A stretch of DNA of 44,339 nt from a virus. Numbering within the stretch: the first letter of the stretch is position 1; the number at the start of each line of letters is the position of its first letter. The notes under the pieces were generated by a model, which was not told the origin of the DNA, ran no database searches, and saw only the letters and a program-made list of their open reading frames with translations. Below, piece after piece: positions 30,455 through 38,570 of this stretch. The stretch lies in the IMG/VR virus record IMGVR_UViG_3300005841_000011, positions 1-44,339 of that record; one strand, 5' to 3'. A program made the translations under genes and the position numbers.

Positions 30455-30882
30455 TTTACCTCGCGCTTCGCTTCTCCCTCCGCCAGCTTGATCGCGGCGA
30501 CGGCGATCTTGTCCGGAACGAAGGCGTGCTCGGCGACGAGCAGCTCGTACGCCGCGGCGTCGGGCCACATCAAGATCTGGCGCGCGAGATCGATGCGCGC
30601 GTTCAAGCGGGCATCGGCCTTGTCTTGGTTGCTCATCGTGCGATAGCGCGAGGCCTCCGGCTTCGACGGCCGTCGGAAGACGACGAGCGTCGGAAGCGTC
30701 GGGCTCGTCACGTCGGGCTCGATGAACGAGTTTGCGGGGTCCGCGAGGAGCTCCGCGGCCGCGGTGAAGTCCTCCGCGCGCTTCTTGGCGATCGCTTTCG
30801 CGAGGGCCTCTTCGGCGGCTTCTCGCCGCGCGCGAACCTCCGCGACGATCTCCTCTGCGCTCTTCGGTTGCTCGTCCGACAT
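30448..30882 (-). CDS. Tail assembly chaperone (short form, gpG-like)
   Basis: 144 residues. ATG 30880-30882 after GGAGG. The N-terminus is a charged helix (SAEEIVAEVRARREAAEEALAKAI), the rest mixed helix. It lies between tail tube and tape measure, the standard place for the chaperone that coats the tape measure before tube polymerisation. The zero-frame product ends ...REVKT at a TAG (30450-30448). With the -1 slip the product is about 196 residues. Confidence 0.75.
   Translation of the reverse strand: MSDEQPKSAEEIVAEVRARREAAEEALAKAIAKKRAEDFTAAAELLADPANSFIEPDVTSPTLPTLVVFRRPSKPEASRYRTMSNQDKADARLNARIDLARQILMWPDAAAYELLVAEHAFVPDKIAVAAIKLAEGEAKREVKT
30453..30458 (-). promoter_or_regulatory. Candidate -1 programmed frameshift site
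   Basis: Zero-frame codons are GTA AAA ACC TAG. A tRNA-Lys on AAA (30456-30454) can re-pair perfectly with AAA one base 5' (30457-30455), after which AAC CTA GCG continues in the open frame. Only the second position of a canonical X-XXY-YYZ heptamer fits, so a one-tRNA slip is implied. A5 runs are rare in this G+C-rich genome. Confidence 0.65.
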
Positions 30883-30892
30883 TCGTCCTCCT

Positions 30893-31393
30893 TCAGCGGA
30901 TGATCGCGCCCTTGGAATTGCGACGCTCGACCGTCATGATCGAGATCGGAACGACGACCATGTTTTCGTCGTCGCTCTGCTTGTGGTCTTCCTCGTCGCC
31001 GAGGACGCGCACGCCGAGAAGCCCGACGCTGTTCACGAGCTGCGGGCCGACGAGCGGCGTCCAGTCGATCGCGATCTTCCACGAGAGGAGATCCCAGTCG
31101 TCCTCCGGAAGCGCAGCGGCGGCCGCGGCGAGCTTCAAGTGCCCGAGGAACGCGTAATAGGCGTCCTGCAAGAACGTGATGCTCCCGTCCTTCGCCTTGA
31201 CCGTTCCGGCGGTGCGACCGCGCGGACGACGCCCTGCGCCCATGACCTTCTTCGGCGTCCGCTCGACGCCGAACGAGACGGCGTTGAAGTCCTTCGTCTT
31301 GAACTCCGGAACGTTCGGCACCTTGCAGACGAGGTTGATCTCCGCCCACGAGGCGTACGTGCCGTCGATGCTCTGAAAATCGTCGAGGCTCAT
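30893..31393 (-). CDS. Tail tube protein
   Basis: 166 residues, ATG 31391-31393. Beta-rich with alternating patterns (AEINLVCKVPNVPEFKTKDFNAVSFGVE, WKIAIDWTPLVG). The order sheath then tube then chaperone, and the length, fit the tube subunit of contractile tails. It stacks into the hexameric ring that carries DNA. Motif support is weak; position support is strong. Confidence 0.75.
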   Translation of the reverse strand: MSLDDFQSIDGTYASWAEINLVCKVPNVPEFKTKDFNAVSFGVERTPKKVMGAGRRPRGRTAGTVKAKDGSITFLQDAYYAFLGHLKLAAAAAALPEDDWDLLSWKIAIDWTPLVGPQLVNSVGLLGVRVLGDEEDHKQSDDENMVVVPISIMTVERRNSKGAIIR

Positions 31394-31396
31394 GAA

Positions 31397-33382
31397 TCAG
31401 CTCCCGCTGTTGGCGTTGACTTCGTTGGTGATCTGCTCGAGCACGCCGAGCGGCGTCCACTTCGTCTTCGTCGGGACGAGGTTGCCCGGTTGAATGACGT
31501 TCACCGTGCGCGAGATCGTGACGGAGTCGATCGACGACGCCTGCGGCGCGTCATCGAGCGGGCCCTTCGTCATGACCTTCTGCTTGAGCTCGTTTCGGAT
31601 GTCGTCCTCGATCGTGCGCGCCGCGGCCTCCGTCAGCGTGCCGTCCTTGTTCGTCTCCGGGCTGCTGCCGAGGAGCGAGCTCGTCTTCGTCTGGACGATG
31701 TCGCTGATGATGTCGCTCACGCCCTTGTTCTGGACGCGCGAGAGAACCGCGTTGTCGTTGTCGAGCGTGAGCGCGAGCGACACGAAGACGCCGGTGCGAT
31801 CGTCCTTCGTCTCGAGGCACGAGATGCGGTGCTCGAGCAAACCGCCCATGAGGCGCTCGTCGTGCTCCTGCGGATCGCCGTTCTCGTCCTTGATCGTCAC
31901 GGCGCCGCCGGCGAGCGGGCCGTCCGACACGCGATACGGCGCGACGGCGGGATCGTGCTGCATCCAGCGGATGAGCGCGATCCACGAGGCCGGGCGGCGC
32001 TTGATGCTCCCGCTCGTGGGCGACGCGAGAAGATAGCGCCCGCCGTACGGCGAGACGCCTTGATCGACGAGCTCCGACGAGAGGTCATCGCCGACGACCT
32101 CGCCGAGCGCAGCGGTCCACGTCGCATCGAGCTCCGTCGCCGATGCCGTGATGCCGAAGACCGCCGGCGTCTCGTCGACGAGCGTCTCGGCGACCGTGAG
32201 CTCGAGCGCCGTCACCGCGGTGATCTCGTGCGGCCCGTTGTTCTCGTCGTTGACGAAGCCGGTGAACTCCGCCGTCTGGCCGACGGCGAAGCCCTCGGTG
32301 ATCCAGCTCCCGACGGTGCGCGTGTACTTCTTCGTCGACGCGGTCGCCGTGAGCGATTCTCCGAGCGTCGTGCACGCCGTGTTGGCGACGTTCGTCTCGT
32401 CGACGAGCGTCGACGCGGAGCACGTCATCACGGTCGCCGTGAGCGTCGTGATCACGTGCTCGCCGTTATTTGCCGAGTTGACGAAGCCGGTCCAGTTGAC
32501 CGTGTCGCCGACCGCGAATCCGTCGGTGAGGAAGCTCCCCGCGCTGCGCGTGTACGTCTTGCCGGACGCGTTCGTGGTGACGATGTCCGCCTCGAGCGTC
32601 GCGGCGAACGTGCGCGAGCCTTGGAAGACGGCCTTCGCGAGGTTGTCGCGCAGATTGAAGAAGAGCTGCGTGAAGCGGTTCGCCGCGCGGAGCTGGGCGG
32701 CGCGCGCGATGAGCTGCTGCAGCGTCGAGCGATCCGGGCAATCGCCGCAGATCAAGATCGCGCGCGGCTTGTCGTTGCGCGCGAGGAGAGCATCGATCGC
32801 CGCAGTGATGGCGTCGTTGTCCCACTTCGGCGAACGGACATCGCACCGCGCGACGTCGCCCGTCTTGAGCGTGCCGGTTCCGAACGTCACGGTGACGCCG
32901 AGCGCGGCGAGCGTGTAGCTGTTCGCGGTGCCGAGTCGAAGCGCGCGGCTCCAGGTGACGCCGCCGTCGTCCGACCACTGGATCGAGATGCCCGCCGTGC
33001 CGACGAGCGTTCCGTCGCCGTCGTTGCCATCGTCGGCGACCCTGACGGCGAACTGCGCGTCGTCGAGCGGCGAGCCGCTGAAGGCCGCCGTGCTCGAGCC
33101 CTTCATCCCCGTGTTGTCGACGTGGGAGATCGTTCCGGCCGTGGCGACCTCGAGGCCCGCGAAGAGGAGCTGTCCGTTCGCGAGCTCGAAGTACTGCGCG
33201 GCGAACTCGAGGCCTTCGCCCACGCCCTTGTCCGTCTTCACCTGGTCGGCGCTGTCGTAGAGCTTGAACTTCGAGGTGTCGCCCTTCTGCATGCACGAAA
33301 GGACGCCGAGCAGATAGCTGCTCGGCCCGCTCTGCGAGCTGCCCTCGGTCGCTTCCGTGTTCGCCTTCATCCGTTGCGCCAT
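31397..33382 (-). CDS. Tail sheath protein with duplicated beta-domain insertion
   Basis: 661 residues, ATG 33380-33382. The C-terminal 200 residues (for example HDPAVAPYRVSDGPLAGG, RISCLETKDDRTGVFVSLAL, EQITNEVNANSGS) are of the sheath type that lines the contractile tail. Between about residues 272 and 405 two similar units are inserted: YTRSAGSFLTDGFAVGDTVN followed by FVNSANNGEH, and YTRTVGSWITEGFAVGQTAE followed by FVNDENNGPH; each ends with LVDET. An insertion of two tandem Ig-like or beta-sandwich domains explains the large size. They probably protrude from the sheath surface. It may decorate the tail for glycan adhesion (inference). Confidence 0.8.
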   Translation of the reverse strand: MAQRMKANTEATEGSSQSGPSSYLLGVLSCMQKGDTSKFKLYDSADQVKTDKGVGEGLEFAAQYFELANGQLLFAGLEVATAGTISHVDNTGMKGSSTAAFSGSPLDDAQFAVRVADDGNDGDGTLVGTAGISIQWSDDGGVTWSRALRLGTANSYTLAALGVTVTFGTGTLKTGDVARCDVRSPKWDNDAITAAIDALLARNDKPRAILICGDCPDRSTLQQLIARAAQLRAANRFTQLFFNLRDNLAKAVFQGSRTFAATLEADIVTTNASGKTYTRSAGSFLTDGFAVGDTVNWTGFVNSANNGEHVITTLTATVMTCSASTLVDETNVANTACTTLGESLTATASTKKYTRTVGSWITEGFAVGQTAEFTGFVNDENNGPHEITAVTALELTVAETLVDETPAVFGITASATELDATWTAALGEVVGDDLSSELVDQGVSPYGGRYLLASPTSGSIKRRPASWIALIRWMQHDPAVAPYRVSDGPLAGGAVTIKDENGDPQEHDERLMGGLLEHRISCLETKDDRTGVFVSLALTLDNDNAVLSRVQNKGVSDIISDIVQTKTSSLLGSSPETNKDGTLTEAAARTIEDDIRNELKQKVMTKGPLDDAPQASSIDSVTISRTVNVIQPGNLVPTKTKWTPLGVLEQITNEVNANSGS

Positions 33383-33392
33383 GACGTCTCCT

Positions 33393-34172
33393 TCAGCTCA
33401 GTTGCGCGGGCTCGTCGTCGCTCACGGCCCACGTGAGGCCCGTGTCGATCGACGCGTTTGCGTTGGTGATCGTGACGCTCGTGTCGTCGATGACTGTCAC
33501 GATCGGGAAGTCGCCGCGGTTGCCCACGGACGCGCCGCCGTCGAGCGTGAGCGTCTTGCCGACGAAGCTCGCGTCGATGCCCGCGAGGCCGCTCACGGTG
33601 ATCGTGTCGTCCGTCTTGTCGGTGATCGCTGCGCCCGGCGTCGTCGGGATCACCATGCGATGCGCGATGATGCCGGTGTCGAAGCTCGCGGCGAGCGCCT
33701 CGAGCGCCTTCGCCTTGTTGACGCCGCGCACCCACTTGAACTTCAGCTGGTAGTAGGCGAACGCGGGATTCGCGCCGGCCTCGTCGCTCAAGTCGTCGAT
33801 CGTCGTGCCCGCGATGTCGCCGATCTGCTGCTTGTGCTGATGCGAAATCTCCTCGACGGCGATGACGATCAGATCGGCGAGCGCGTCGACGACGCCGCGA
33901 TGATCGTGCAGGTTCGCGCCTGACTTCGAGCTCGCGCCCTTGATCTTGATGAGTATGCCGACCTGCTTGCGGTAGCGCGAGGGCTGCGCGCCGCCTTGGG
34001 TCGTCGGAGCCTTCGCGTAGACGTCGCCGCTCGGGTCTTCGAGCACCTGCACGTGCGGGCCGCTCTCGTGGCTACGGGCGAAGCCTTCGTCGCCGTAGAC
34101 GACCTGGGCTTTCGTCTGCGCAGTGAGCGCGGCCGCGAGAGCGACCGTGAAGCTCTTGAGGAAGTAGGTCAC
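33393..34172 (-). CDS. Tail terminator/neck protein with C-terminal beta domain
   Basis: 259 residues from GTG 34170-34172. The first 170 residues are helical-beta, with YFLKSFTVALAAALTAQTKAQVV and HDHRGVVDALADLIVIAVEEI, as in neck proteins between capsid and sheath. The C-terminal 75 residues (TVSGLAGIDASFVGKTLTLD...GNRGDFPIVTVIDDTSVTITN) repeat the pattern of the beta domains in the sheath. The order (gpG-like, this, sheath) fits a tail-terminator role. Confidence 0.65.
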   Translation of the reverse strand: MTYFLKSFTVALAAALTAQTKAQVVYGDEGFARSHESGPHVQVLEDPSGDVYAKAPTTQGGAQPSRYRKQVGILIKIKGASSKSGANLHDHRGVVDALADLIVIAVEEISHQHKQQIGDIAGTTIDDLSDEAGANPAFAYYQLKFKWVRGVNKAKALEALAASFDTGIIAHRMVIPTTPGAAITDKTDDTITVSGLAGIDASFVGKTLTLDGGASVGNRGDFPIVTVIDDTSVTITNANASIDTGLTWAVSDDEPAQLS

Positions 34173-34576
34173 GAGCCACCTCCGAGCGCGCGAGAGATCT
34201 CCTGCTCGGCGACGTCGCGAATGACCGCGGCGCGCTCCGGCGAGAGCTTCTTGCTCGAGGGCACGAAGCGACGCGGCTGCTGGTAGCGGGCGTACCGGAC
34301 GCCGAGCACCGACGCGCGGATGAGCGTGCCGATCGCGCGGAACGCCGTGGCGGCCTGCTCGAGCGCGCCGCTCTTGTGGAGCGTCGGGACGCGGCCCGTG
34401 CGCTTGTTCGGCTTCCACGCGGCGCCGCTCGGCGAGCGCTTCGCGTCGAAGTCGCGCTTCGCGATCGCGGAGAACTTCTCAGCGACGCGGGGCGCGATCG
34501 CCCGTCCGACTTGGCGCAGCTCGATCAGGCGCTTCCGGAGCGCGCGGAGCTCGGCTGTGTTGCGGATGGTCGTCAC
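34169..34576 (-). CDS. Virion morphogenesis protein (Mu gpG / P2 gpS-like)
   Basis: 135 residues from GTG 34574-34576. The diagnostic part is FDAKRSPSGAAWKPNKRTGR, then PTLHKSGALEQAA, the G-x-x-W-x-P...L-x-x-S-G-x-L pattern of phage tail-completion proteins of the gpG/gpS family. The last half is basic. These proteins finish the connector between tail and head. Confidence 0.8.
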   Translation of the reverse strand: MTTIRNTAELRALRKRLIELRQVGRAIAPRVAEKFSAIAKRDFDAKRSPSGAAWKPNKRTGRVPTLHKSGALEQAATAFRAIGTLIRASVLGVRYARYQQPRRFVPSSKKLSPERAAVIRDVAEQEISRALGGGS

Positions 34577-35214
34577 GGGATGGTTCCCCTCCCGCGGCCG
34601 GCGGCATCTGCAGCTGAGCGCGCGATCGCGGTGTTCGCCGGCGCCGTCGCGCGGGCGTCGCGCAGCGGCGTCGTCGCGAACGAGAGGAAGTCCGCCATCT
34701 CGTCGTCCTTCTGCTTCTCGAGGTTCGGCATCGAACGACCGAGCACGGCGACGACCTTGAGCGCGGTGCGGAGCGCGACGATGTTCACGATCTCCGTGGG
34801 GAACGGCGCCGTGAACGGGACGACGTGCGCGATGCACTTACGATCGGCCCAACGCGAATAGATCTCGTTGTACTTGTCGATCATCGGACCGATGGGCACG
34901 ACGAGCGAGAACGGCGCGGTCCCGACGGTCGTGAGGTCGATCGCGGGGCCGCCCTCGGTCGTCGAGACCTGAAAGCGGTCTTCGTCGACGACCTTCGCAA
35001 AGTACGTCACGCCCAAGGACAGCGGCGCCGGGAGAACGCCGTCCGCGTCGACCTGGAAGGTCACCGGATCGTCGTCGGCCAGGCCGTGGCCCTCGAGCTC
35101 GAGCGCGTTCGACGTGGCGTCTGCGCGAGCGATCTCTCGTGACGGGCGGACGAGCGCGCCGCGAGGCACGCCCGTTCCCATCACGTCAGATCGAGTCGCA
35201 TAGGAGACGCCCAT
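34573..35214 (-). CDS. Head-tail adaptor (Mu gp36-like) with inserted beta domain
   Basis: 213 residues, ATG 35212-35214. The helical core (PMIDKYNEIYSRWADRKCIAHVVPF...MADFLSFATTPLRDA) is typical of small neck adaptors of the DUF1320 type. Between about residues 25 and 110 a beta domain is inserted (ALELEGHGLADDDPVTFQ, APLSLGVTYFAKVVDEDRFQVSTTEGG). Its HGL-x-x-x-D-x-V...G-x-x-Y/F...F-x-L/V-x-x-T-x-G-G pattern is recurrent in phage decoration domains. Length is larger than the usual about 140 residues, explained by the insertion. Confidence 0.7.
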   Translation of the reverse strand: MGVSYATRSDVMGTGVPRGALVRPSREIARADATSNALELEGHGLADDDPVTFQVDADGVLPAPLSLGVTYFAKVVDEDRFQVSTTEGGPAIDLTTVGTAPFSLVVPIGPMIDKYNEIYSRWADRKCIAHVVPFTAPFPTEIVNIVALRTALKVVAVLGRSMPNLEKQKDDEMADFLSFATTPLRDARATAPANTAIARSAADAAGRGRGTIP

Positions 35215-35223
35215 CGAGCCACC

Positions 35224-36321
35224 TCACACGCCCGTGACGTAGCGGATGGCGTGCGGGAAGACGGCGCCGAAGCCCCACCAGATGTGGTTGGAAATCGCGA
35301 TGTCGCCCGTGTTCTTGAAGAAGTCGCTCGCCTCGTCGAAGATGCGGAGCTCGAGCGAGCCTCCCGGTGCCCACTTGCCGGCGAGCCACGGCGGCATCAT
35401 CTGCTCGACGAGGTTGCGGTCGATGATGAGAACGTCCTTGCCGCTGCTGCCGCCCGTCCACTGCGGCGCGTAGATGACGTCGATCATCCCCTGATACGGG
35501 TTGGTCTCCGTCCCTGCTGCAGCGACGTCCGTCGCCGCGAGGTTCAAGATCGCCTTCACGATCTTGTCCTGCTTCATCAGGTTCGCGATCGCCTGGTAGT
35601 TGCCCGAGCTCGCGACGATCGCCCAGCGGGGATCGGTGATGAGCTTCGAGCCGTTCTCGTCCTTGACCTGGCCCATCATCGCCGTGATCTCGGTGGTGAT
35701 GTTGGCGACCACGGTCATGTCCGTCGGCGTCGCCTGCAGGTTGTCGAACGTCCCTAGCTCCGGCTTGCGCGGGTTGACCAGGTGCGCGTCGTGGAAGAGC
35801 GCGAGCTTGTCCCATCCGCACTTCGGGTTGCCGTTGATGACCGCGTCGGCGATGTTCTGCGCGACGTGCCGGGCTTCAGCAGCGCGGAGGAGCTCCGGGC
35901 CGCGCACCCACTTGCGCTGCGCGAACGTGCTCGTCTTGATCTGCGCGAGCGGCATGCGGATGCCTTCGTCGAACTCGACCGGCTTCAGGTCGAAGCTCTG
36001 CTCGCCCGGACCTTCGAACCGGTTCTCGCCCTTCGACTCCTTGAACTTCAAGGAGACGAGCGACATCGGGTACGTGATGTACGGCGACGGCAAGCTCGGA
36101 TCGATCTCGCCGAGCTCGCTCGCCCACGTCGGATCGGGCGGCAATTGCGTGCCGTCGAGATACCGATCTTGGAAGACGCGAATCGCGGCCTGCGACGTCG
36201 TCGGGAGCTCGTCGATCTCGGGGAGCGAGAGCTTCGAGCGGCCCGAGAGACCGAGCTGCTCGAGGTCTCTGTCGTCGAGCTTGTCGAGGGCGAGGAGGAG
36301 ATTTCGGAGACCCTTCTTCAT
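35224..36321 (-). CDS. Major capsid protein (Mu gpT-like)
   Basis: 365 residues, ATG 36319-36321. Helix-rich start, then SLVSLKFKESKGENRFEGPGEQSFDL, KPVEFDEGIRMPLAQIKTS, LLRAAEARHVAQNIADAVINGN, LFHDAHLVNPRKPELGTFDN and a C-terminal half ending WWGFGAVFPHAIRYVTGV. The F-H-D-A-H-L-V-N-P-like block is the mark of Mu-type major head subunits with the HK97 fold. It is preceded by scaffold and cement genes, as in Mu. Confidence 0.85.
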   Translation of the reverse strand: MKKGLRNLLLALDKLDDRDLEQLGLSGRSKLSLPEIDELPTTSQAAIRVFQDRYLDGTQLPPDPTWASELGEIDPSLPSPYITYPMSLVSLKFKESKGENRFEGPGEQSFDLKPVEFDEGIRMPLAQIKTSTFAQRKWVRGPELLRAAEARHVAQNIADAVINGNPKCGWDKLALFHDAHLVNPRKPELGTFDNLQATPTDMTVVANITTEITAMMGQVKDENGSKLITDPRWAIVASSGNYQAIANLMKQDKIVKAILNLAATDVAAAGTETNPYQGMIDVIYAPQWTGGSSGKDVLIIDRNLVEQMMPPWLAGKWAPGGSLELRIFDEASDFFKNTGDIAISNHIWWGFGAVFPHAIRYVTGV

Positions 36322-36334
36322 GATCGTCGTCCTT

Positions 36335-37009
36335 TCAGCCCATCAGCCCGGCGTTGCGGAGCGCGGTTCGGATCGCGTTGACCTGCGTCGCGAGGTCCGC
36401 GAAGTTGTTTCGCAGCGGCGGCAGGAGGTTCGCGACGATGTCGTCGCGAAGCGCGTCGGCCGACGCCGGCGTGTCCGTCGGGTTGGGCAGCGCTTCGAGC
36501 GTCGTGTTCGCCGTGCCCGCGACCGCGGTGAACGTGAGAGCGCCGACGTCGGCGGCGACCGCCGCGGCAGCGCGCGGACTGACGAAGACGCGAACGCGGC
36601 CGTCCGGCTCGAGGCCGCAGAAGAAGCCGACCGGCTGGCGACCGGTGCCTCCGTCGGTGAGCGCGATCGTGTGATCGTCGGTCCCGAAGAGCACCGTGCC
36701 GAGCGGCGTGGAGACGAGGACTTCGTCGGTGGAGGTGCCGTTCGCGAAGACGAACTCGGCATCCCACTCGACCTGAACTTCCTTGTCGCCGTCGGCCGCG
36801 CCGGAGGCCGAGTTGTCGGCTTCGTGCATCGACACGCCGACGACGGGTCCGGACGACGCCGTCGAGTACGGCACGGCCATGCCCGTCGCCGTCAGCTGCG
36901 AGATCAGCGTGCCTTCGTAGATGTGCGTTCCGGCGTCGACGCCGATGTTGAGCTTTCGCCCTTCTTTGCCAACCGACGTCGGCTGGCGGTTTGCGGCTGC
37001 GTTGGTCAT
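36335..37009 (-). CDS. Capsid decoration/cement protein
   Basis: 224 residues, ATG 37007-37009. Glycine- and Thr-rich with VGKEGRKLNIGVDAGTHIYEGTLISQLT at the start and GPVVGVSMHEADN, a beta-rich cement type (DUF2190-like). The last 60 residues are helical (LRDDIVANLLPPLRNNFADLATQVNAIRT) and may extend from the capsid. Position between scaffold and capsid is standard for a decoration protein. Confidence 0.7.
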   Translation of the reverse strand: MTNAAANRQPTSVGKEGRKLNIGVDAGTHIYEGTLISQLTATGMAVPYSTASSGPVVGVSMHEADNSASGAADGDKEVQVEWDAEFVFANGTSTDEVLVSTPLGTVLFGTDDHTIALTDGGTGRQPVGFFCGLEPDGRVRVFVSPRAAAAVAADVGALTFTAVAGTANTTLEALPNPTDTPASADALRDDIVANLLPPLRNNFADLATQVNAIRTALRNAGLMG

Positions 37010-37019
37010 GGTCGTCTCC

Positions 37020-37784
37020 TCAGCGCGCGAGGCGCAGCTTTGCGCGGGCGCGAGCCTCGTGCGTGATGTTGTTGTCCTTGCAGAACTTCTGATCGTGCGC
37101 GTTGAGCGTCACGCTCTGTCCGTCGACGACGATCGCGAGCTCGCCCGTCGCCGGCGGGCTCTTCGGCGGCTCGTGCCCGCCGCTGCCGCCGCTCGCGCCC
37201 TTCGCGGCCTTCTTCGCCGCGACGTGATCGCGCAGCTCGGAAACGCTCATGCGCGCGAACATCGGCGCCGGCTTCGTGGCGTCGGGGATGCCGTCTTTGT
37301 CCTTGGCCCAGGCCGTTGCAGGCGTCTCGGCGCCGCACGCGACGAGCTCGCGGACGAGCGTGAGGCGGTCGCGGTCCTCGATCAGCTTGTTCTTCGCCTC
37401 GATCTCCTTCTCCTTCTCGACGAGGGAGAGGTGCGACGCTTCCCAGCGCGCCATCACGCCGAAAGCCTCGGTCGCCGTCGCCACGTTCGTGCGGCGGAGG
37501 ACCTCCGACCGGAACGCGCCGAGCTCCTTGTCGGAGCCGCGCTTGTGGAGCGCGAGCGCGTAGACCTGGCCGATGCGTTTGACGATGTTCATCGCCGCGG
37601 GATCGCCCGGCGCGTCGGCCGCATCGCCGCCGGCGTCGTCGGTGGACGGCGGAGGCGCGTTGCCGTTCGCGGCGTCTTGGACTTGCTTCAGCCACGCTGA
37701 AACGGCCGCGACGACGTCTTCGAAGGTCGAATCGGGCGGAAGGCCGAAAGCTTCGGCGATCGCTTGAATCATCTCAGGGCTCAT
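37020..37784 (-). CDS. Head scaffold-like protein (C-terminal half of Mu gpI type)
   Basis: 254 residues, ATG 37782-37784. Acidic, Ala/Gly/Pro-rich linkers surround a central coiled coil (SLVEKEKEIEAKNKLIEDRDR), as in capsid scaffolds. MSVSELRDHVAAKKAAKGA lies at about 174-192. In Mu, protease and scaffold are one gene product (I) with an internal start (Z); here they are two separate ORFs with a 12-bp gap, so the scaffold is encoded on its own. Confidence 0.65.
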   Translation of the reverse strand: MSPEMIQAIAEAFGLPPDSTFEDVVAAVSAWLKQVQDAANGNAPPPSTDDAGGDAADAPGDPAAMNIVKRIGQVYALALHKRGSDKELGAFRSEVLRRTNVATATEAFGVMARWEASHLSLVEKEKEIEAKNKLIEDRDRLTLVRELVACGAETPATAWAKDKDGIPDATKPAPMFARMSVSELRDHVAAKKAAKGASGGSGGHEPPKSPPATGELAIVVDGQSVTLNAHDQKFCKDNNITHEARARAKLRLAR

Positions 37785-37796
37785 TCGCTCTCTCCT

Positions 37797-38408
37797 TCAA
37801 AAACGGTGTGCGAGGTGCGGCGGGAGATGCAGCACCGAGGTCACGGGGATCTGTTTCGAGGCGCGCGCAGGTCTGCGGGTTGCTGCGCGCGCGCGTTTGC
37901 TGGCCGCGATGAGCGCCGGCGTGTTGTGGGTCGCCGGATTCGCGCAGATCGCGAAGTTCACGAGCTCGACGATGCGGCGTTGCCCATCCTCGGTCTCTTC
38001 CCAACCGAAGTACGGCGAGACGTACCGCTGCGTCTTGCCCTTCACGCGTGCGGCGCCATCTTCATTCCACGAAAGGCCCACGGCCCAGAGCTCGCCGTTG
38101 CGGAGCTCGAGCTTCGCCCAGCCGCGCGCGTCCGGGTCGTAGTTCGGCGCCGTGTCGTCCGTCGAGAGGTGCTCGAGGTCGATCATGACGTCGACGCCGC
38201 GCGCAACGTAGTGCGCCATCACGAGACGAGCGGCTTCGGCGTCGAAGAGGTACGGCCCCTTCTCCGTTTGGTTCACGCCGGCGGTGAAGAGACGAATTTC
38301 TGTCGGAAGCTCGCCGGCGGCGCCAAGCGCCAGAGCTCCGAGGCCTGCAGCAATCGAACACGCCACGAACGTGAAACGAAGTCCTGCTCGTTTTGCTCGT
38401 TCGCGCAC
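37797..38408 (-). CDS. Head maturation protease (Mu gpI-like)
   Basis: 203 residues from GTG 38406-38408 (weak ribosome site). The segment ELPTEIRLFTAG, then VARGVDVMIDLEHLSTDDTAP, ARGWAKLELRNGELWAVGLSWNEDG, RYVSPYFGWEE and NFAICANPATHNTP is the pattern of Mu I-type proteases: V-M-I-D-L-E-H, G-W, G-L-W-A-V, Y-x-S-P, T-N-x-P-like. They cleave scaffold and capsid during maturation. A hydrophobic N-terminus (VACSIAAGLGALALGAA) precedes the domain. The usual N-terminal strand is shorter, so the start could be downstream. Confidence 0.75.
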   Translation of the reverse strand: MRERAKRAGLRFTFVACSIAAGLGALALGAAGELPTEIRLFTAGVNQTEKGPYLFDAEAARLVMAHYVARGVDVMIDLEHLSTDDTAPNYDPDARGWAKLELRNGELWAVGLSWNEDGAARVKGKTQRYVSPYFGWEETEDGQRRIVELVNFAICANPATHNTPALIAASKRARAATRRPARASKQIPVTSVLHLPPHLAHRF

Positions 38409-38570
38409 ACCAAGCGTATGAACGATTCCGGCCGGTGACGTCTACGATTTCATTCGGACCATGTGGTTCGTTTGTTTGCTGCTTTTGAGATTCGAGCCGA
38501 AACAGCGCGTTTGATTGCTGCGATTGTCGAATCTCATTCGAACCACGCGAGGCCGTGGCATCGTCCGCGC
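38409..38570. promoter_or_regulatory. Divergent intergenic region with nested repeats
   Basis: 162 bp between the structural operon (minus) and the portal gene (plus), poorer in G+C than its surroundings. Inverted repeats GTGGTTCG (38463-38470) / CGAACCAC (38539-38546) and GAGATTCGA (38487-38495) / TCGAATCTC (38527-38535). Direct repeats TTTGTTTGCTGC (38471-38482) / TTTGATTGCTGC (38510-38521) and CATTCGGACC (38451-38460) / CATTCGAACC (38535-38544). These look like binding sites for a late activator controlling both directions. No clear sigma-70 boxes. Confidence 0.6.

Noticed and set aside
30722-33436. 904-codon open frame on the plus strand opposite sheath, tube and chaperone
   Set aside because: Arg/Asp/Val-rich antisense shadow of G+C-rich genes; no domain pattern, and the minus-strand products are clear structural proteins.
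38463-38570. Portal start extended to GTG 38463
   Set aside because: The added 36 codons cover the inverted and direct repeats, and the ATG at 38571 gives a natural N-terminus.
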